From: Isoptericola luteus
GTDB taxonomy: Bacteria; Actinomycetota; Actinomycetes; Actinomycetales; Cellulomonadaceae
Direction of reading: 5' to 3'
NCBI RefSeq assembly: GCF_020297055.1
Contig: NZ_JAIXCQ010000008.1
Span: 124,001 to 188,000, forward strand
Length of the DNA stretch: 64,000 bases
Positions 17,730-28,373 of this stretch are shown here, one piece after another; the stretch's first letter is position 1, and each line of letters starts with the position of its first letter. The notes beneath the pieces were generated by a model, which was given only the letters and a program-made list of their open reading frames with translations, was not told the DNA's origin and searched no databases. Both the position numbers and the translations under genes were made by a program.

Positions 17730-17838
17730 CGATGGTGGGCGGTCTCACGGACCCAGGCCCCGCGTCTGTCGTGCGCCCAGGGGCTCGCGGTCCTACATTC
17801 AAGGGGTCTGACCAGCCACGGCGAAGGATGGAGCGATC

Positions 17839-18104
17839 ATGACTGCAGGTGGAATCATCACGGCGATCATCATCGGCGCGATCATCGGAGCGTTGGGCCG
17901 GCTCCTGGTGCGAGGCAAGCAGAACATCTCGATCCTCGTGACGATCCTCGTCGGCATCGTCGCGGCCCTCCTCGGGACCTGGCTCGCGGACCTCGTCGGG
18001 GTCAAGGACACCGGTGGGATCGACTGGATCGAGCTCGCGTTCCAGATCGGCCTCGCCGCCGTGGGCGTGGCGATCGTCGCCGGGACGATGGGGCGCAAGA
18101 CTCC

Positions 18105-18108
<4 letters not shown>
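17839..18108 (+). CDS. GlsB/YeaQ/YmgE family stress membrane protein
   Basis: 89 residues. Three short glycine-rich helices (GGIITAIIIGAIIGALGRL, ISILVTILVGIVAALLGTWLA, IELAFQIGLAAVGVAIVAG) are typical of the transglycosylase-associated/YeaQ family, with RLLVRGKQ in the first loop. These are general stress-induced inner-membrane proteins of unclear mechanism. The TGA overlaps the GTG of the following P-type ATPase by 3 nt, so the two are an operon. Confidence 0.88.
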
Positions 18109-20837
<2,729 letters not shown>

Positions 20838-20933
20838 CACGGATCGCCGTGCGGACCTGCCCTGATGGTGGGAGCATCGAGCGCAGCACTGCCGATGATC
20901 GTCTCAGCCGACCGCACTCCGGGGGCATCGAAC

Positions 20934-22379
20934 ATGGCACACGAGGACACCGTCACACCCGCCAAGGGTGCGACCAAGGTCTCGCTCCTCACACTCACCG
21001 CCATGGTCGTCGGGTCCATGGTGGGCGCTGGCGTCTTCTCCCTGCCGAGCAGGTTCGCGCAGGAGACGGGCGTCCTGGGCGCCCTCATCGCCTGGGCCGT
21101 GGCCGGGACGGGCATGCTGATGCTCGCGTTCGTCTTCCAGCGTCTCGCCGTGCGCAAGCCCGAGCTCGACGCCGGGGTCTACGCCTACGCCAAGGCAGGC
21201 TTCGGGGAGTTCACGGGCTTCTTCTCCGCCGCCGGGTACTGGGCCAGCGCCTGCGTCGGCAACGTCACCTACTGGGTGCTCATCACCTCGACACTGGGCC
21301 AGTGGATCCCGGCGCTCGGTGCGGGGGACACCGTGCTGGCGATCGTGTGCTCCACCGCCGGGCTGTGGTTGTTCTTCCTGCTCGTGCGCCGCGGCATCAA
21401 GGAGGCGACGGCGATCAACCGGATCGTCACGGTCGCCAAGGTCATCCCCATCATCGTCTTCGTCCTGCTCGCGCTGTTCCTGTTCGACCCGGGGGTCTTC
21501 GCCGAGAACTTCGGCGGGGCGGACTACGCCGGCTCCCTGTTCGACCAGGTGCGGGGCACGATGCTCATCACCGTCTTCGTGTTCCTCGGCGTCGAGGGCG
21601 CGAGCGTCTACTCCCGGCACGCCAAGCGCCGCGAGGACGTCGGGCGCGCCACGATCCTGGGCTTCCTGAGCGTGCTCGCGATCTTCGCCTCGGTGTCGAT
21701 CGTGTCCTACGGCATCCTGCCGATGGCCGAGATCGCCGAGCTGCGCCAGCCCTCGATGGCGGGGGTGCTCGAGGCGGCGGTCGGCGACTGGGGCAGCGTC
21801 TTCGTCGGCATCGGGCTGATCGTCTCCGTGCTGGGTGCCTACCTGGCGTGGACGCTGATGGCGGCCGAGGTGCTGCTGGTCAGCGCCAAGGACCGCGACA
21901 TGCCCCGGTTCCTCGCCCGCACCCAGCGCGACGTGCCCGTGAACGCCCTGCTGCTCAGCACGTCGCTGTCGCAGGTGGTGCTGATCGTCACCTATTTCTC
22001 CGAGGACGCGTTCGACTTCGCGCTCGACATGACCGCCGTCATGACGCTGATCCCGTTCCTGCTCGCCGCGCTCTACGCCGTCAAGCTCCGCACGACCCGC
22101 GAGACCTACGACGGCGCACGGCCCTCGACCCTGCGCGCCGACCTGGTCATCACCGCTCTTGCCACCGTCTACACGGCGTTCCTGGTCTTCGCGGCGGGTT
22201 TCAGCCTGGTGGTGGTCTCGTTCCTCTTCTACGCCCCGGTGACGATCCTGTTCGTCATGACCCGCCGCGAGCAGGGGCGCCGGGTCTTCGCACCCGCCGA
22301 GCTGGTCGGGTTCGTGGTGGTCCTCGCCCTCGCGGCGCTCGCCGCGACCGGGCTCGCCGCCGGCTGGATCTCGATCTAG
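20934..22379 (+). CDS. arcD: Arginine/ornithine antiporter-type APC permease
   Basis: 481 residues from ATG 20934; upstream in-frame ATGs at 20865 and 20895 exist, but homologous sequence begins near KVSLLTLTAMVVGSMVGAGVFSLPSRF. About 12-13 membrane helices are predicted. GSMVGAGVFSLP is the APC substrate-binding first helix, and DAGVYAYAKAGFGEFTGFFSAAGYW and VEGASVYSRHAKRREDVGRAT match the basic amino acid/polyamine antiporter branch. The next gene, 33 bp on, encodes arginine deiminase, so exchange of arginine for ornithine or citrulline is the likely job. Confidence 0.85.
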   Translation: MAHEDTVTPAKGATKVSLLTLTAMVVGSMVGAGVFSLPSRFAQETGVLGALIAWAVAGTGMLMLAFVFQRLAVRKPELDAGVYAYAKAGFGEFTGFFSAAGYWASACVGNVTYWVLITSTLGQWIPALGAGDTVLAIVCSTAGLWLFFLLVRRGIKEATAINRIVTVAKVIPIIVFVLLALFLFDPGVFAENFGGADYAGSLFDQVRGTMLITVFVFLGVEGASVYSRHAKRREDVGRATILGFLSVLAIFASVSIVSYGILPMAEIAELRQPSMAGVLEAAVGDWGSVFVGIGLIVSVLGAYLAWTLMAAEVLLVSAKDRDMPRFLARTQRDVPVNALLLSTSLSQVVLIVTYFSEDAFDFALDMTAVMTLIPFLLAALYAVKLRTTRETYDGARPSTLRADLVITALATVYTAFLVFAAGFSLVVVSFLFYAPVTILFVMTRREQGRRVFAPAELVGFVVVLALAALAATGLAAGWISI

Positions 22380-22412
22380 GCACCGTCGTACCGTTCCACC
22401 GAAAGGACCCCG

Positions 22413-23675
22413 ATGACCTCCGTATCGTCCACGCCCCCCGTCCCCCCGCACGGCGTCCACTCGGAGGTCGGGCGGCTGCGCAAGGTGCTCGTCTGCTCGC
22501 CCGGGCTCGCGCACGAGCGGCTCACGCCCAGCAACTCCGACGACCTGCTGTTCGACGACGTCATGTGGGTGGAGGCGGCACAGCGCGACCACCTCGACTT
22601 CGTCAACAAGCTGACGAACCGTGGGGTCGAGGTCGTCGAGCTCCACGACCTGCTCGCACAGACGATGGACATCGCCGAGGCGCGCGCCTGGCTGCTGGAC
22701 CGCAGGGTGGTGCCCAACCGGGTCGGTCTCGGGCTCGTCGAGGGCGCCCGCGCCTACTTGGATTCGCTGCCGTCGCGCGAGCTGTCGCGCCTGCTCATCG
22801 GCGGTCTCTCGACGGCGGACCTGCCCGCCGACTTCCGCACCGGCTACCTGTCCCTGGCCCGCGAGTCGCTTGGCGCCGGCGACTACCTGCTCCCGCCGCT
22901 GCCCAACACGCTGTACACCCGCGACACGACCTGCTGGATCTACGGCGGCGTGACGCTCAACCCGCTGTTCTGGCCGGCCCGGCACGACGAGACGATGCTG
23001 ATGCAGACGATCTACGGCTTCCACCCGGACTACGCGCCGTCGCGCGTGTGGTGGGGTGACGCCGAGCAGGACTGGGCTCGCGCCACCGTCGAGGGCGGCG
23101 ACGTCATGCCCGTCGGGAACGGCGTCGTCCTGATCGGCATGAGCGAGCGGACGTCGCGTCAGGGCATCACCAGCCTGGCCAAGTCGCTGTTCGACGCCGG
23201 CGCCGCGGAGCGGGTCGTCGTCGCCGCCATGCCCCAGCTGCGTGCCGCGATGCACCTCGACACCGTGTTCACCTTCGCCGACCGCGACCTCGTCACCGTG
23301 CACCCCGCCTTCGTGGACGGCATCCGGGCGGTCTCGCTGCGGCCGTCCGACGCGGCACCCGGCATCGAGGTGACCGACGAGGGGGACACCCCGTTCGTCG
23401 ACGTCGTCGCCGAGGCGATGGGGCTGCCCCGGCTGCGCGTCGTCGAGACCGCCGGGGACGTGTACGCCTCCGAGCGCCAGCAGTGGGACTCGGGCAACAA
23501 CGCCGTGGCGCTGGAGCCCGGCGTCGTCTTCACCTACGACCGCAACACCCTGACCAACGCCGCGCTGCGGCAGGCCGGGGTCGAGGTGATCACGATCGTC
23601 GGCGCCGAGCTCGGCCGCGGTCGCGGTGGCGGGCACTGCATGACGTGCCCGATCGTCCGGGACCCGCTGGACTGA
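22413..23675 (+). CDS. arcA: Arginine deiminase
   Basis: 420 residues; GAAAGGA lies seven bases before the ATG. The enzyme hydrolyses arginine to citrulline and ammonia. Visible motifs are [12 protein letters not shown], the Asp-rich [67 protein letters not shown] and the catalytic cysteine in [10 protein letters not shown] near residue 410. Length and active site are complete. No ornithine carbamoyltransferase or carbamate kinase follows, so either those genes lie elsewhere or the pathway stops at citrulline plus ammonia, as in acid protection. argG at the window's left end could recycle citrulline. Confidence 0.94.
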   Translation: MTSVSSTPPVPPHGVHSEVGRLRKVLVCSPGLAHERLTPSNSDDLLFDDVMWVEAAQRDHLDFVNKLTNRGVEVVELHDLLAQTMDIAEARAWLLDRRVVPNRVGLGLVEGARAYLDSLPSRELSRLLIGGLSTADLPADFRTGYLSLARESLGAGDYLLPPLPNTLYTRDTTCWIYGGVTLNPLFWPARHDETMLMQTIYGFHPDYAPSRVWWGDAEQDWARATVEGGDVMPVGNGVVLIGMSERTSRQGITSLAKSLFDAGAAERVVVAAMPQLRAAMHLDTVFTFADRDLVTVHPAFVDGIRAVSLRPSDAAPGIEVTDEGDTPFVDVVAEAMGLPRLRVVETAGDVYASERQQWDSGNNAVALEPGVVFTYDRNTLTNAALRQAGVEVITIVGAELGRGRGGGHCMTCPIVRDPLD

Positions 23676-23730
23676 CCGCCGGGCGGCAATCCGGTTGCCC
23701 CGGGACTGGTCCACCGGGGAGAGTCCGGGG

Positions 23731-24780
23731 ATGACGATCCGCTACCCGCGCCCCCTGCGTCCCGGCGACACGATCGGTGTCACCGCGCCGTCGGCCGGCG
23801 TCGAGCCCCCGCTGCACGCTCGTCTGCACCACGCCGCCGACGTCGTGCGCGCACGGGGCTACGACGTGCGGGTCGGCGCGACGCCCACGGGGTCGGGCGT
23901 CGTCAGCGCCCCGGCCGCGGACCGCGCCGCCGAGCTCACCGCGATGCTCACGGACCCCGTGGTGCGCGCCGTCGTGCCGCCGTGGGGCGGCGAGCTCGCC
24001 GTCGACCTGCTCGGCCGCCTCGACTGGGAAGCGCTCGCGGCCGACCCGACGTGGCTCGTCGGCTTCTCCGACATCTCCTCCGTGATGCTGCCGCTCACCC
24101 TGCGCACCGGCGTCGCGACGCTGCACGGTCAGAACCTCATGGACACCCCGTACGACGTGCCCGACGGCCTGCTGGGCTGGTGGGACGTCGCCGCCGCCGG
24201 GCCCGGTGACGTGCTGGTGCAGCGCTCGCCGCGCCGGTACCGCTCGTCCGGGTGGGACGACTACGAGAAGCACCCGGAGGTCTCGACCTGGACGCTGGAC
24301 GCGGCCGGCGCGTGGGTGCGGCTCGACGCCGGGGCTGCGGCCGAGGGTGACGACGCGGCCGTCGACGTCGGCGGCCGCCTGATCGGCGGCTGCGTGGAGA
24401 CCGTCGGCGTCCTCGCGGGCACGCCCTACGGCGACGTGCCGGCGTTCGCCGCCGAGCACGCACCGGAGGGCCTGGTCGTCTACCTCGACGTGTGCGAGTG
24501 GGGCGCCACCGACATCGGCCGCGCGCTGTGGGCGATGCGGTACGCCGGCTGGTTCGACGCCGCGAACGCCGTCCTCGTGAGCCGCACGCACGCTCCCGCC
24601 GTCGGGGGCTTCACCCAGCACGACGCCGTCCGCGACGCCCTCGGCGACCTGGGGATCCCGGTGCTCGGCGACGTCGAGTGCGGGCACGTCCCGCCGTACC
24701 TCGCGCTGGTCAACGGCGCGCTCGCGCGCGTGCAGCACGGGCCGGACGAGTCGGTGATCACCCAGCGTCTCGTGCCGTAG
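23731..24780 (+). CDS. S66 family LD-carboxypeptidase / MccF-like serine peptidase
   Basis: 349 residues from ATG 23731, with GGGGAGAG upstream. Family blocks: RPLRPGDTIGVTAPSAGVEPP at the N-terminus, VPPWGGELAVDLLGRLDW, the nucleophile region LVGFSDISSV (Ser about residue 113), GGRLIGGCVETVGVLAGTPYG with the catalytic Glu, and DVECGHVPPYLALVNGA with the catalytic His. S66 enzymes either remove D-Ala from L-Ala-gamma-Glu-mDAP-D-Ala in murein recycling or inactivate microcin C-like nucleotide peptides. Its actual substrate is open. It converges on the TetR gene. Confidence 0.87.
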   Translation: MTIRYPRPLRPGDTIGVTAPSAGVEPPLHARLHHAADVVRARGYDVRVGATPTGSGVVSAPAADRAAELTAMLTDPVVRAVVPPWGGELAVDLLGRLDWEALAADPTWLVGFSDISSVMLPLTLRTGVATLHGQNLMDTPYDVPDGLLGWWDVAAAGPGDVLVQRSPRRYRSSGWDDYEKHPEVSTWTLDAAGAWVRLDAGAAAEGDDAAVDVGGRLIGGCVETVGVLAGTPYGDVPAFAAEHAPEGLVVYLDVCEWGATDIGRALWAMRYAGWFDAANAVLVSRTHAPAVGGFTQHDAVRDALGDLGIPVLGDVECGHVPPYLALVNGALARVQHGPDESVITQRLVP

Positions 24781-24816
24781 CCGCCTGCCGGGCCGGCCCT
24801 GCGGGCCCTGCGGGCC

Positions 24817-25455
24817 CTACGAGCCCGCGAGCCCCGCGAGCACGATGTCGAGCATCCGGTCGAGCTCGGCGTCCGAGCCGAAGTCGGACCAGCCCGGCGC
24901 GAGGGCGGCCATCGCCGGATGGGTCTGCGGGTCGAACGCGGGCACGGCGGTCTGCCCCTCGGCCGTGCGGGCCAGCAGGTGGCCGTTGAGGAAGCCGAAC
25001 AGCACCATCGGTGCGTCGGCCACCACGCGGTCCGGCAGGCCGTCGCGCCGCATCGCGGCCACCAGGGACTCGAGCGCGGAGACCGCGACAGGCGACGTCT
25101 GCGCGCGCGTGACCAGCAGCGGGAACACGCGGGGATGCCGGTAGGCCATGTCGCGGTACGCGTGCGCGATGTTGCGGGCGAGCTCCTGCCATCCGCTCGG
25201 GTCGTGCTGCGCCGTGGTGGTTGTGGTGACCGCGAGCTCGGCGACCTCGCCGAGCACGGCCTCCGAGGCGGCGTCCAGCAGCGCCGCCTTGCCCTTGACG
25301 TGGTGGTAGATCGACATCGGGTCGACGCCGAGCGCACCGGCGAGCGGGCGTACGCCGAACCGTTCCAGCCCGTCCCGGTCGATCAGGGCGACCGCGGCGG
25401 CCGCGATCCTTGCGCGGTCGAGACCTGCTGAGGTACCTCGTGCGCGTCCGGCCAT
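24817..25455 (-). CDS. TetR family regulator
   Basis: 212 residues. The N-terminal helix-turn-helix is RIAAAAVALIDRDGLERFGVRPLAGALGVDPMSIYHHVKGKAALLDA (residues about 15-62), the tetracycline-repressor-like subtype; the remainder is an all-helical ligand domain with the TetR_C-type end GWSDFGSDAELDRMLDIVL. Two palindromes sharing CTAC-N3-GTAG sit in the gap to the divergent gene at 25568, so it very likely represses that gene and itself. The ligand is unknown. A 9-bp GCGGGCCCT direct repeat lies at its 3' end (24801-24818). Confidence 0.9.
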   Translation of the reverse strand: MAGRARGTSAGLDRARIAAAAVALIDRDGLERFGVRPLAGALGVDPMSIYHHVKGKAALLDAASEAVLGEVAELAVTTTTTAQHDPSGWQELARNIAHAYRDMAYRHPRVFPLLVTRAQTSPVAVSALESLVAAMRRDGLPDRVVADAPMVLFGFLNGHLLARTAEGQTAVPAFDPQTHPAMAALAPGWSDFGSDAELDRMLDIVLAGLAGS

Positions 25456-25486
25456 CCGCCGCTGCCCCCTTGAGCTCGCTTGCCAA

Positions 25487-25533
25487 ACCTACGTCGTAGA
25501 ACATACCGTGCCACGAAGACCTACAGCGTAGGT
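25487..25533. promoter_or_regulatory. Twin TetR operators
   Basis: Site 1 is centred at 25494 (CTAC-GTC-GTAG). Site 2 at 25519-25533 is ACCTAC-AGC-GTAGGT, a perfect dyad. The centres are 32 bp apart, about three turns, within the 112-bp divergent promoter region. Confidence 0.65.
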
Positions 25534-25567
25534 TTCGCCAGTTCGTCCACCGACAGGGAGGCTTCCC

Positions 25568-26032
25568 ATGACGAGCACCCCGCAGGAGCGCCGCGCCCTC
25601 GTGGCGATGTCCGTGGGCCTCGCGCTCACCGTGCTCATGACGCTCGTGCCGTTCCTCGACGGAGGCACCCGGCTGCTCGCCGACCACGTGCGCACGGGCT
25701 ACCCGTCCTACGGCCAGGCACAGGTCGACGCCGCCGTCACCACGTACCAGTACCTGCTGGCGGGTGTCGGCGTGCTCGGCGTCGCCGCCTGGTTCTGGAC
25801 GATGCGTGCCGTCCGGGCGCGCCGGCGGTGGTCACGAGGCGCCGCGGTGGGTGCCTTCGCGCTCGCCGTCGTCGTCGCGCTGACCGCGCTGCTCACCCCG
25901 GACACCTCGGGTGAGGCAGGGTTGGCGCCCGCCCTGGGCTGGGCCGGTCTGGCCCCGTGCGTGGCCGGCGGCATCGCCGTCGTGCTGCTGTGGCGGGCGC
26001 CGCGCGTCAGCGCTGGAACGCGCGCGGCATGA
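25568..26032 (+). CDS. Four-helix membrane protein under TetR control
   Basis: 154 residues, with GGGAGG before the ATG. Four hydrophobic segments lie at about residues 11-28, 58-78, 90-110 and 122-142; loops are charged (RAVRARRRWSRG). No family is recognised. Divergence from the TetR gene with paired operators in between suggests it is the regulator's main target, perhaps a stress or drug-responsive membrane protein. The last 26 bp overlap the 3' end of the convergent gene. Confidence 0.68.
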   Translation: MTSTPQERRALVAMSVGLALTVLMTLVPFLDGGTRLLADHVRTGYPSYGQAQVDAAVTTYQYLLAGVGVLGVAAWFWTMRAVRARRRWSRGAAVGAFALAVVVALTALLTPDTSGEAGLAPALGWAGLAPCVAGGIAVVLLWRAPRVSAGTRAA

Positions 26033-26804
26033 GCTCGCGGGCCGGGGCGGTGCGGTCGAGGAACGCCGTGCTCCCGGCCTGCAGCTCGCGCGCCGCGTCG
26101 ATCAGTCCAGACAGGGCGTTCCACGCGAACGCGCCGCCGACGGAGATCCGTGCGACGCCCGCCTCGGCGAGCGCCGCCGGGTCGGGGCCGCCGGGCACGA
26201 GGAGCACGTTGACCGGCCGGTCCACCTCGCGGCACAGCGTGGCGACCTGCCCGGCGTCGCGCAGCCCCGGCGCGTACAGCACGTCGGCGCCCGCCTCCTG
26301 GTAGGCCTGGAGCCGGGCGATCGTGTCGGCGAGGTCGTCGCGGCCGTGCAGGTGGTTCTCGGCGCGGGCCGTGAGCACGACGTCGCCGGAGGCCTCCGCC
26401 GCCGCCGCGATCCGTTCGACGGCGAGCGTCCGGTCGTAGATCGGGTCGTCGTCGCGGCCGGTGTGGTCCTCGATCGAGCACCCGGCGACCCCGGTGCCGC
26501 GGGCGTCCGCCACGGTCCGCGCGACGTCGTCGGGGGAGTCCCCGAAGCCGTTCTCCAGATCGGCGCTCACCGGGACGTCGACGGCGGCCGCGAGCACAGC
26601 CGCGTGGGCGAGCGCCTCGTCGCGCGTCACTGCGCCGTCGGCGCGCCCGAGCGTCGCCGCGAACCCGCTGCTCGTGGTGGCGAGGGCCGCGAACCCGAGC
26701 GCGGCGAGGATCCGCGCGGACCCGGCGTCCCAGGCGTTGGGCAGCAGCAACGGGTCGCCGGGGCGGTGCAGGGCGAGGAAGGCAGCGCGATCGGTGAGGG
26801 CCAT
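26007..26804 (-). CDS. Isocitrate lyase/PEP mutase superfamily protein
   Basis: 265 residues from ATG 26804; the frame runs further upstream without homology. The TIM-barrel family pattern is clear: PLLLPNAWDAGSARILAALGFAALATTSSGFAATLGRADG, VPVSADLENGFGDSPDDVARTV, GCSIEDHTGR, VLTARAENHLHGRDDLADTIARLQAYQEAGADVLYAPGL and PVNVLLVPGGPD. The usual lyase KKCxH loop is absent; this subgroup is mostly uncharacterised (oxaloacetase or carboxyvinyl-type chemistry possible). Length is typical. Confidence 0.85.
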   Translation of the reverse strand: MALTDRAAFLALHRPGDPLLLPNAWDAGSARILAALGFAALATTSSGFAATLGRADGAVTRDEALAHAAVLAAAVDVPVSADLENGFGDSPDDVARTVADARGTGVAGCSIEDHTGRDDDPIYDRTLAVERIAAAAEASGDVVLTARAENHLHGRDDLADTIARLQAYQEAGADVLYAPGLRDAGQVATLCREVDRPVNVLLVPGGPDPAALAEAGVARISVGGAFAWNALSGLIDAARELQAGSTAFLDRTAPARELMPRAFQR

Positions 26805-26875
26805 GACGTCGACGCTAGCCACCGCCACCGACGCGCCCGCGCCCTGTGGCCCGGCGCTGACTAGGCTCGGGCCCC

Positions 26876-27238
26876 GTGAGCCGCGAACGCTTTCCCCGCT
26901 GGGTCTACGAGAAGGGCACCGAGCCGGACGCACGCTTCTCCCTCGCCAACGAGCGGACCGTCCTCGCGTGGATCCGCACCTCGCTCGGGCTCATCGCGGG
27001 CGGCACGGCGCTGGAGGCCCTCGACCTGCCCATGGAGCCGACGCTGCGCCTGGTGGCGTCGGTCGTGCTGCTCGTCGCCGGGGTGGTCGTGCCCGTCGTC
27101 GCGGCCGTCGAGTGGGCGCGGACGGAGCGCGCCATGCGTGAGCACGCGCCGCTGCCCGGCGGGCTCACGGGTCTCGTCCTCGTCCTGACCGTGAGCCTGG
27201 TCGGCGTCCTCGTGCTGCTCGCGCTGCTGCTGTACTGA
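26876..27238 (+). CDS. DUF202 (YidH) family membrane protein
   Basis: 120 residues from GTG 26876. It begins with ERFPRWVYEKGTEPDARFSLANERTVLAWIRTSLGLIAGG, the DUF202 signature (ANERTxLAWxRTS), followed by three membrane helices. The role is unknown. It forms a pair with the next DUF202 gene 10 bp downstream. Confidence 0.86.
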   Translation: MSRERFPRWVYEKGTEPDARFSLANERTVLAWIRTSLGLIAGGTALEALDLPMEPTLRLVASVVLLVAGVVVPVVAAVEWARTERAMREHAPLPGGLTGLVLVLTVSLVGVLVLLALLLY

Positions 27239-27248
27239 GGCGTGCTGC

Positions 27249-27596
27249 ATGGCACCAGAGCACGCCCCGTCGCTCGTCGGCCCCGAGCGGGACCGCGGGC
27301 TGCAGGCCGAGCGCACGGCACTCGCCTGGCGGCGCACGCTGCTCTCGTTCACCGCGGCCTGCGGGGTGGCGTGGCAGACCCTCCCGGCCGTGGAGGGGGC
27401 CTCGGTGCTCGTCCTCGCGGCCGCGCTCGCCCTGACACCCCCGCTGTGGTGGTTCGCCGGGCGGCACGCCCGGCACACGCAACAGCATCTCGGCGCGGCC
27501 GAGCCGCGGCTGCGGCACGGTCGGCGGATCGTGGTCATGTGCGGGGGCACGGCGCTGCTCGCTATCGCCGGCCTGGTCGCGATCCTCGTCCTGTGA
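27249..27596 (+). CDS. DUF202 family membrane protein, second copy
   Basis: 115 residues. The motif is DRGLQAERTALAWRRTLLSFTAACGVAWQTLP, with QAERTxLAWRRT replacing the YidH form. Two further helices follow, with a His-rich loop (RHARHTQQHLG). Paired DUF202 genes of these two subtypes are common in actinobacteria and may form a heteromeric membrane complex. Confidence 0.84.
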   Translation: MAPEHAPSLVGPERDRGLQAERTALAWRRTLLSFTAACGVAWQTLPAVEGASVLVLAAALALTPPLWWFAGRHARHTQQHLGAAEPRLRHGRRIVVMCGGTALLAIAGLVAILVL

Positions 27597-27618
27597 AAAT
27601 GCTGGTTCACTGACGCCC

Positions 27619-28257
27619 ATGCACGTCATCGTGGGTCTGTTTCGGCTCTTCCTCGTGGTCCTCGCGCTCGTGGGCAACCGCGTCATCTGGCGCGACGGCG
27701 ACGTGGAGGGCCTCGTCTACTTCACCAACCTCACGGGTTTCCTCGTCGTGGCGGTGTTCGGGTGGGCGGGCGTCGCCTCGCTGCTCCGCCGCACCCAGCC
27801 ACCGGTGTGGGCCAAGGGCGTGGTGACGCTGGCGGCGTCGATCACGGGGCTGGTGGCCTGGCTCGTCCTCGCGCCCGAGGACCCGGACGCGCCCGCGGTG
27901 TTCCTCGGCCTGACCGACGGGCAGATCGAGCACGAGCTGGTGCCGATCGCCGTCGCCGCAGACTTCCTGCTGCTCGACGAGCACCGCCGCATGCGCCTGC
28001 GCGACGCCGCGGTGTGGATGGCGTTCCCGGTGCTCTACTTCGGCTTCGTCCTGGTGCGCGGGCAGCTCAGCCCGGGCAGCGAGTACCCGTACGGCTTCGT
28101 CGACCTGGACGCGCTCGGCTGGGGCGGGCTGGGGATCAACCTGGCCGTCTACGGCGGAGCCTTCTACGTGCTCGGGCTCGTGGTGGTCGGCCTCGACCGG
28201 CTGCTTCCGGCCCGCCCTCTCCTCGGTGGTGCCAGGAGGTCCGGGCTCACGGCGTGA
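27619..28257 (+). CDS. Pr6Pr family six-helix membrane protein
   Basis: 212 residues, six predicted helices. Family traits are the early YFTNLTGFLVVAVFGW block, HELVPIAVAADFLLLDEHRR, and WMAFPVLYFGFVLVRGQLSPGSEYPYGFVDLDALGWGGLGINLAVYG. Pr6Pr proteins are of unknown function and resemble FAR-17a/AIG1-like proteins. Length is typical. Confidence 0.83.
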   Translation: MHVIVGLFRLFLVVLALVGNRVIWRDGDVEGLVYFTNLTGFLVVAVFGWAGVASLLRRTQPPVWAKGVVTLAASITGLVAWLVLAPEDPDAPAVFLGLTDGQIEHELVPIAVAADFLLLDEHRRMRLRDAAVWMAFPVLYFGFVLVRGQLSPGSEYPYGFVDLDALGWGGLGINLAVYGGAFYVLGLVVVGLDRLLPARPLLGGARRSGLTA

Positions 28258-28373
28258 CATCTCGACGTCCGCCCTCGATGAAGGTCACGGAGGGCAGGCC
28301 GATGCCTCACCTGGTAGACGCCTTCGACGGCCTCGAACGGGCCCCGCTCGACGACGCCGCGCACGGCGAGCGT

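Noticed and set aside
24801-24818. GCGGGCCCT direct repeat between convergent S66 and TetR genes as a mobile or regulatory repeat
   Set aside because: Only two 9-bp units of simple GC sequence partly within the gene end; most likely chance or a weak terminator.
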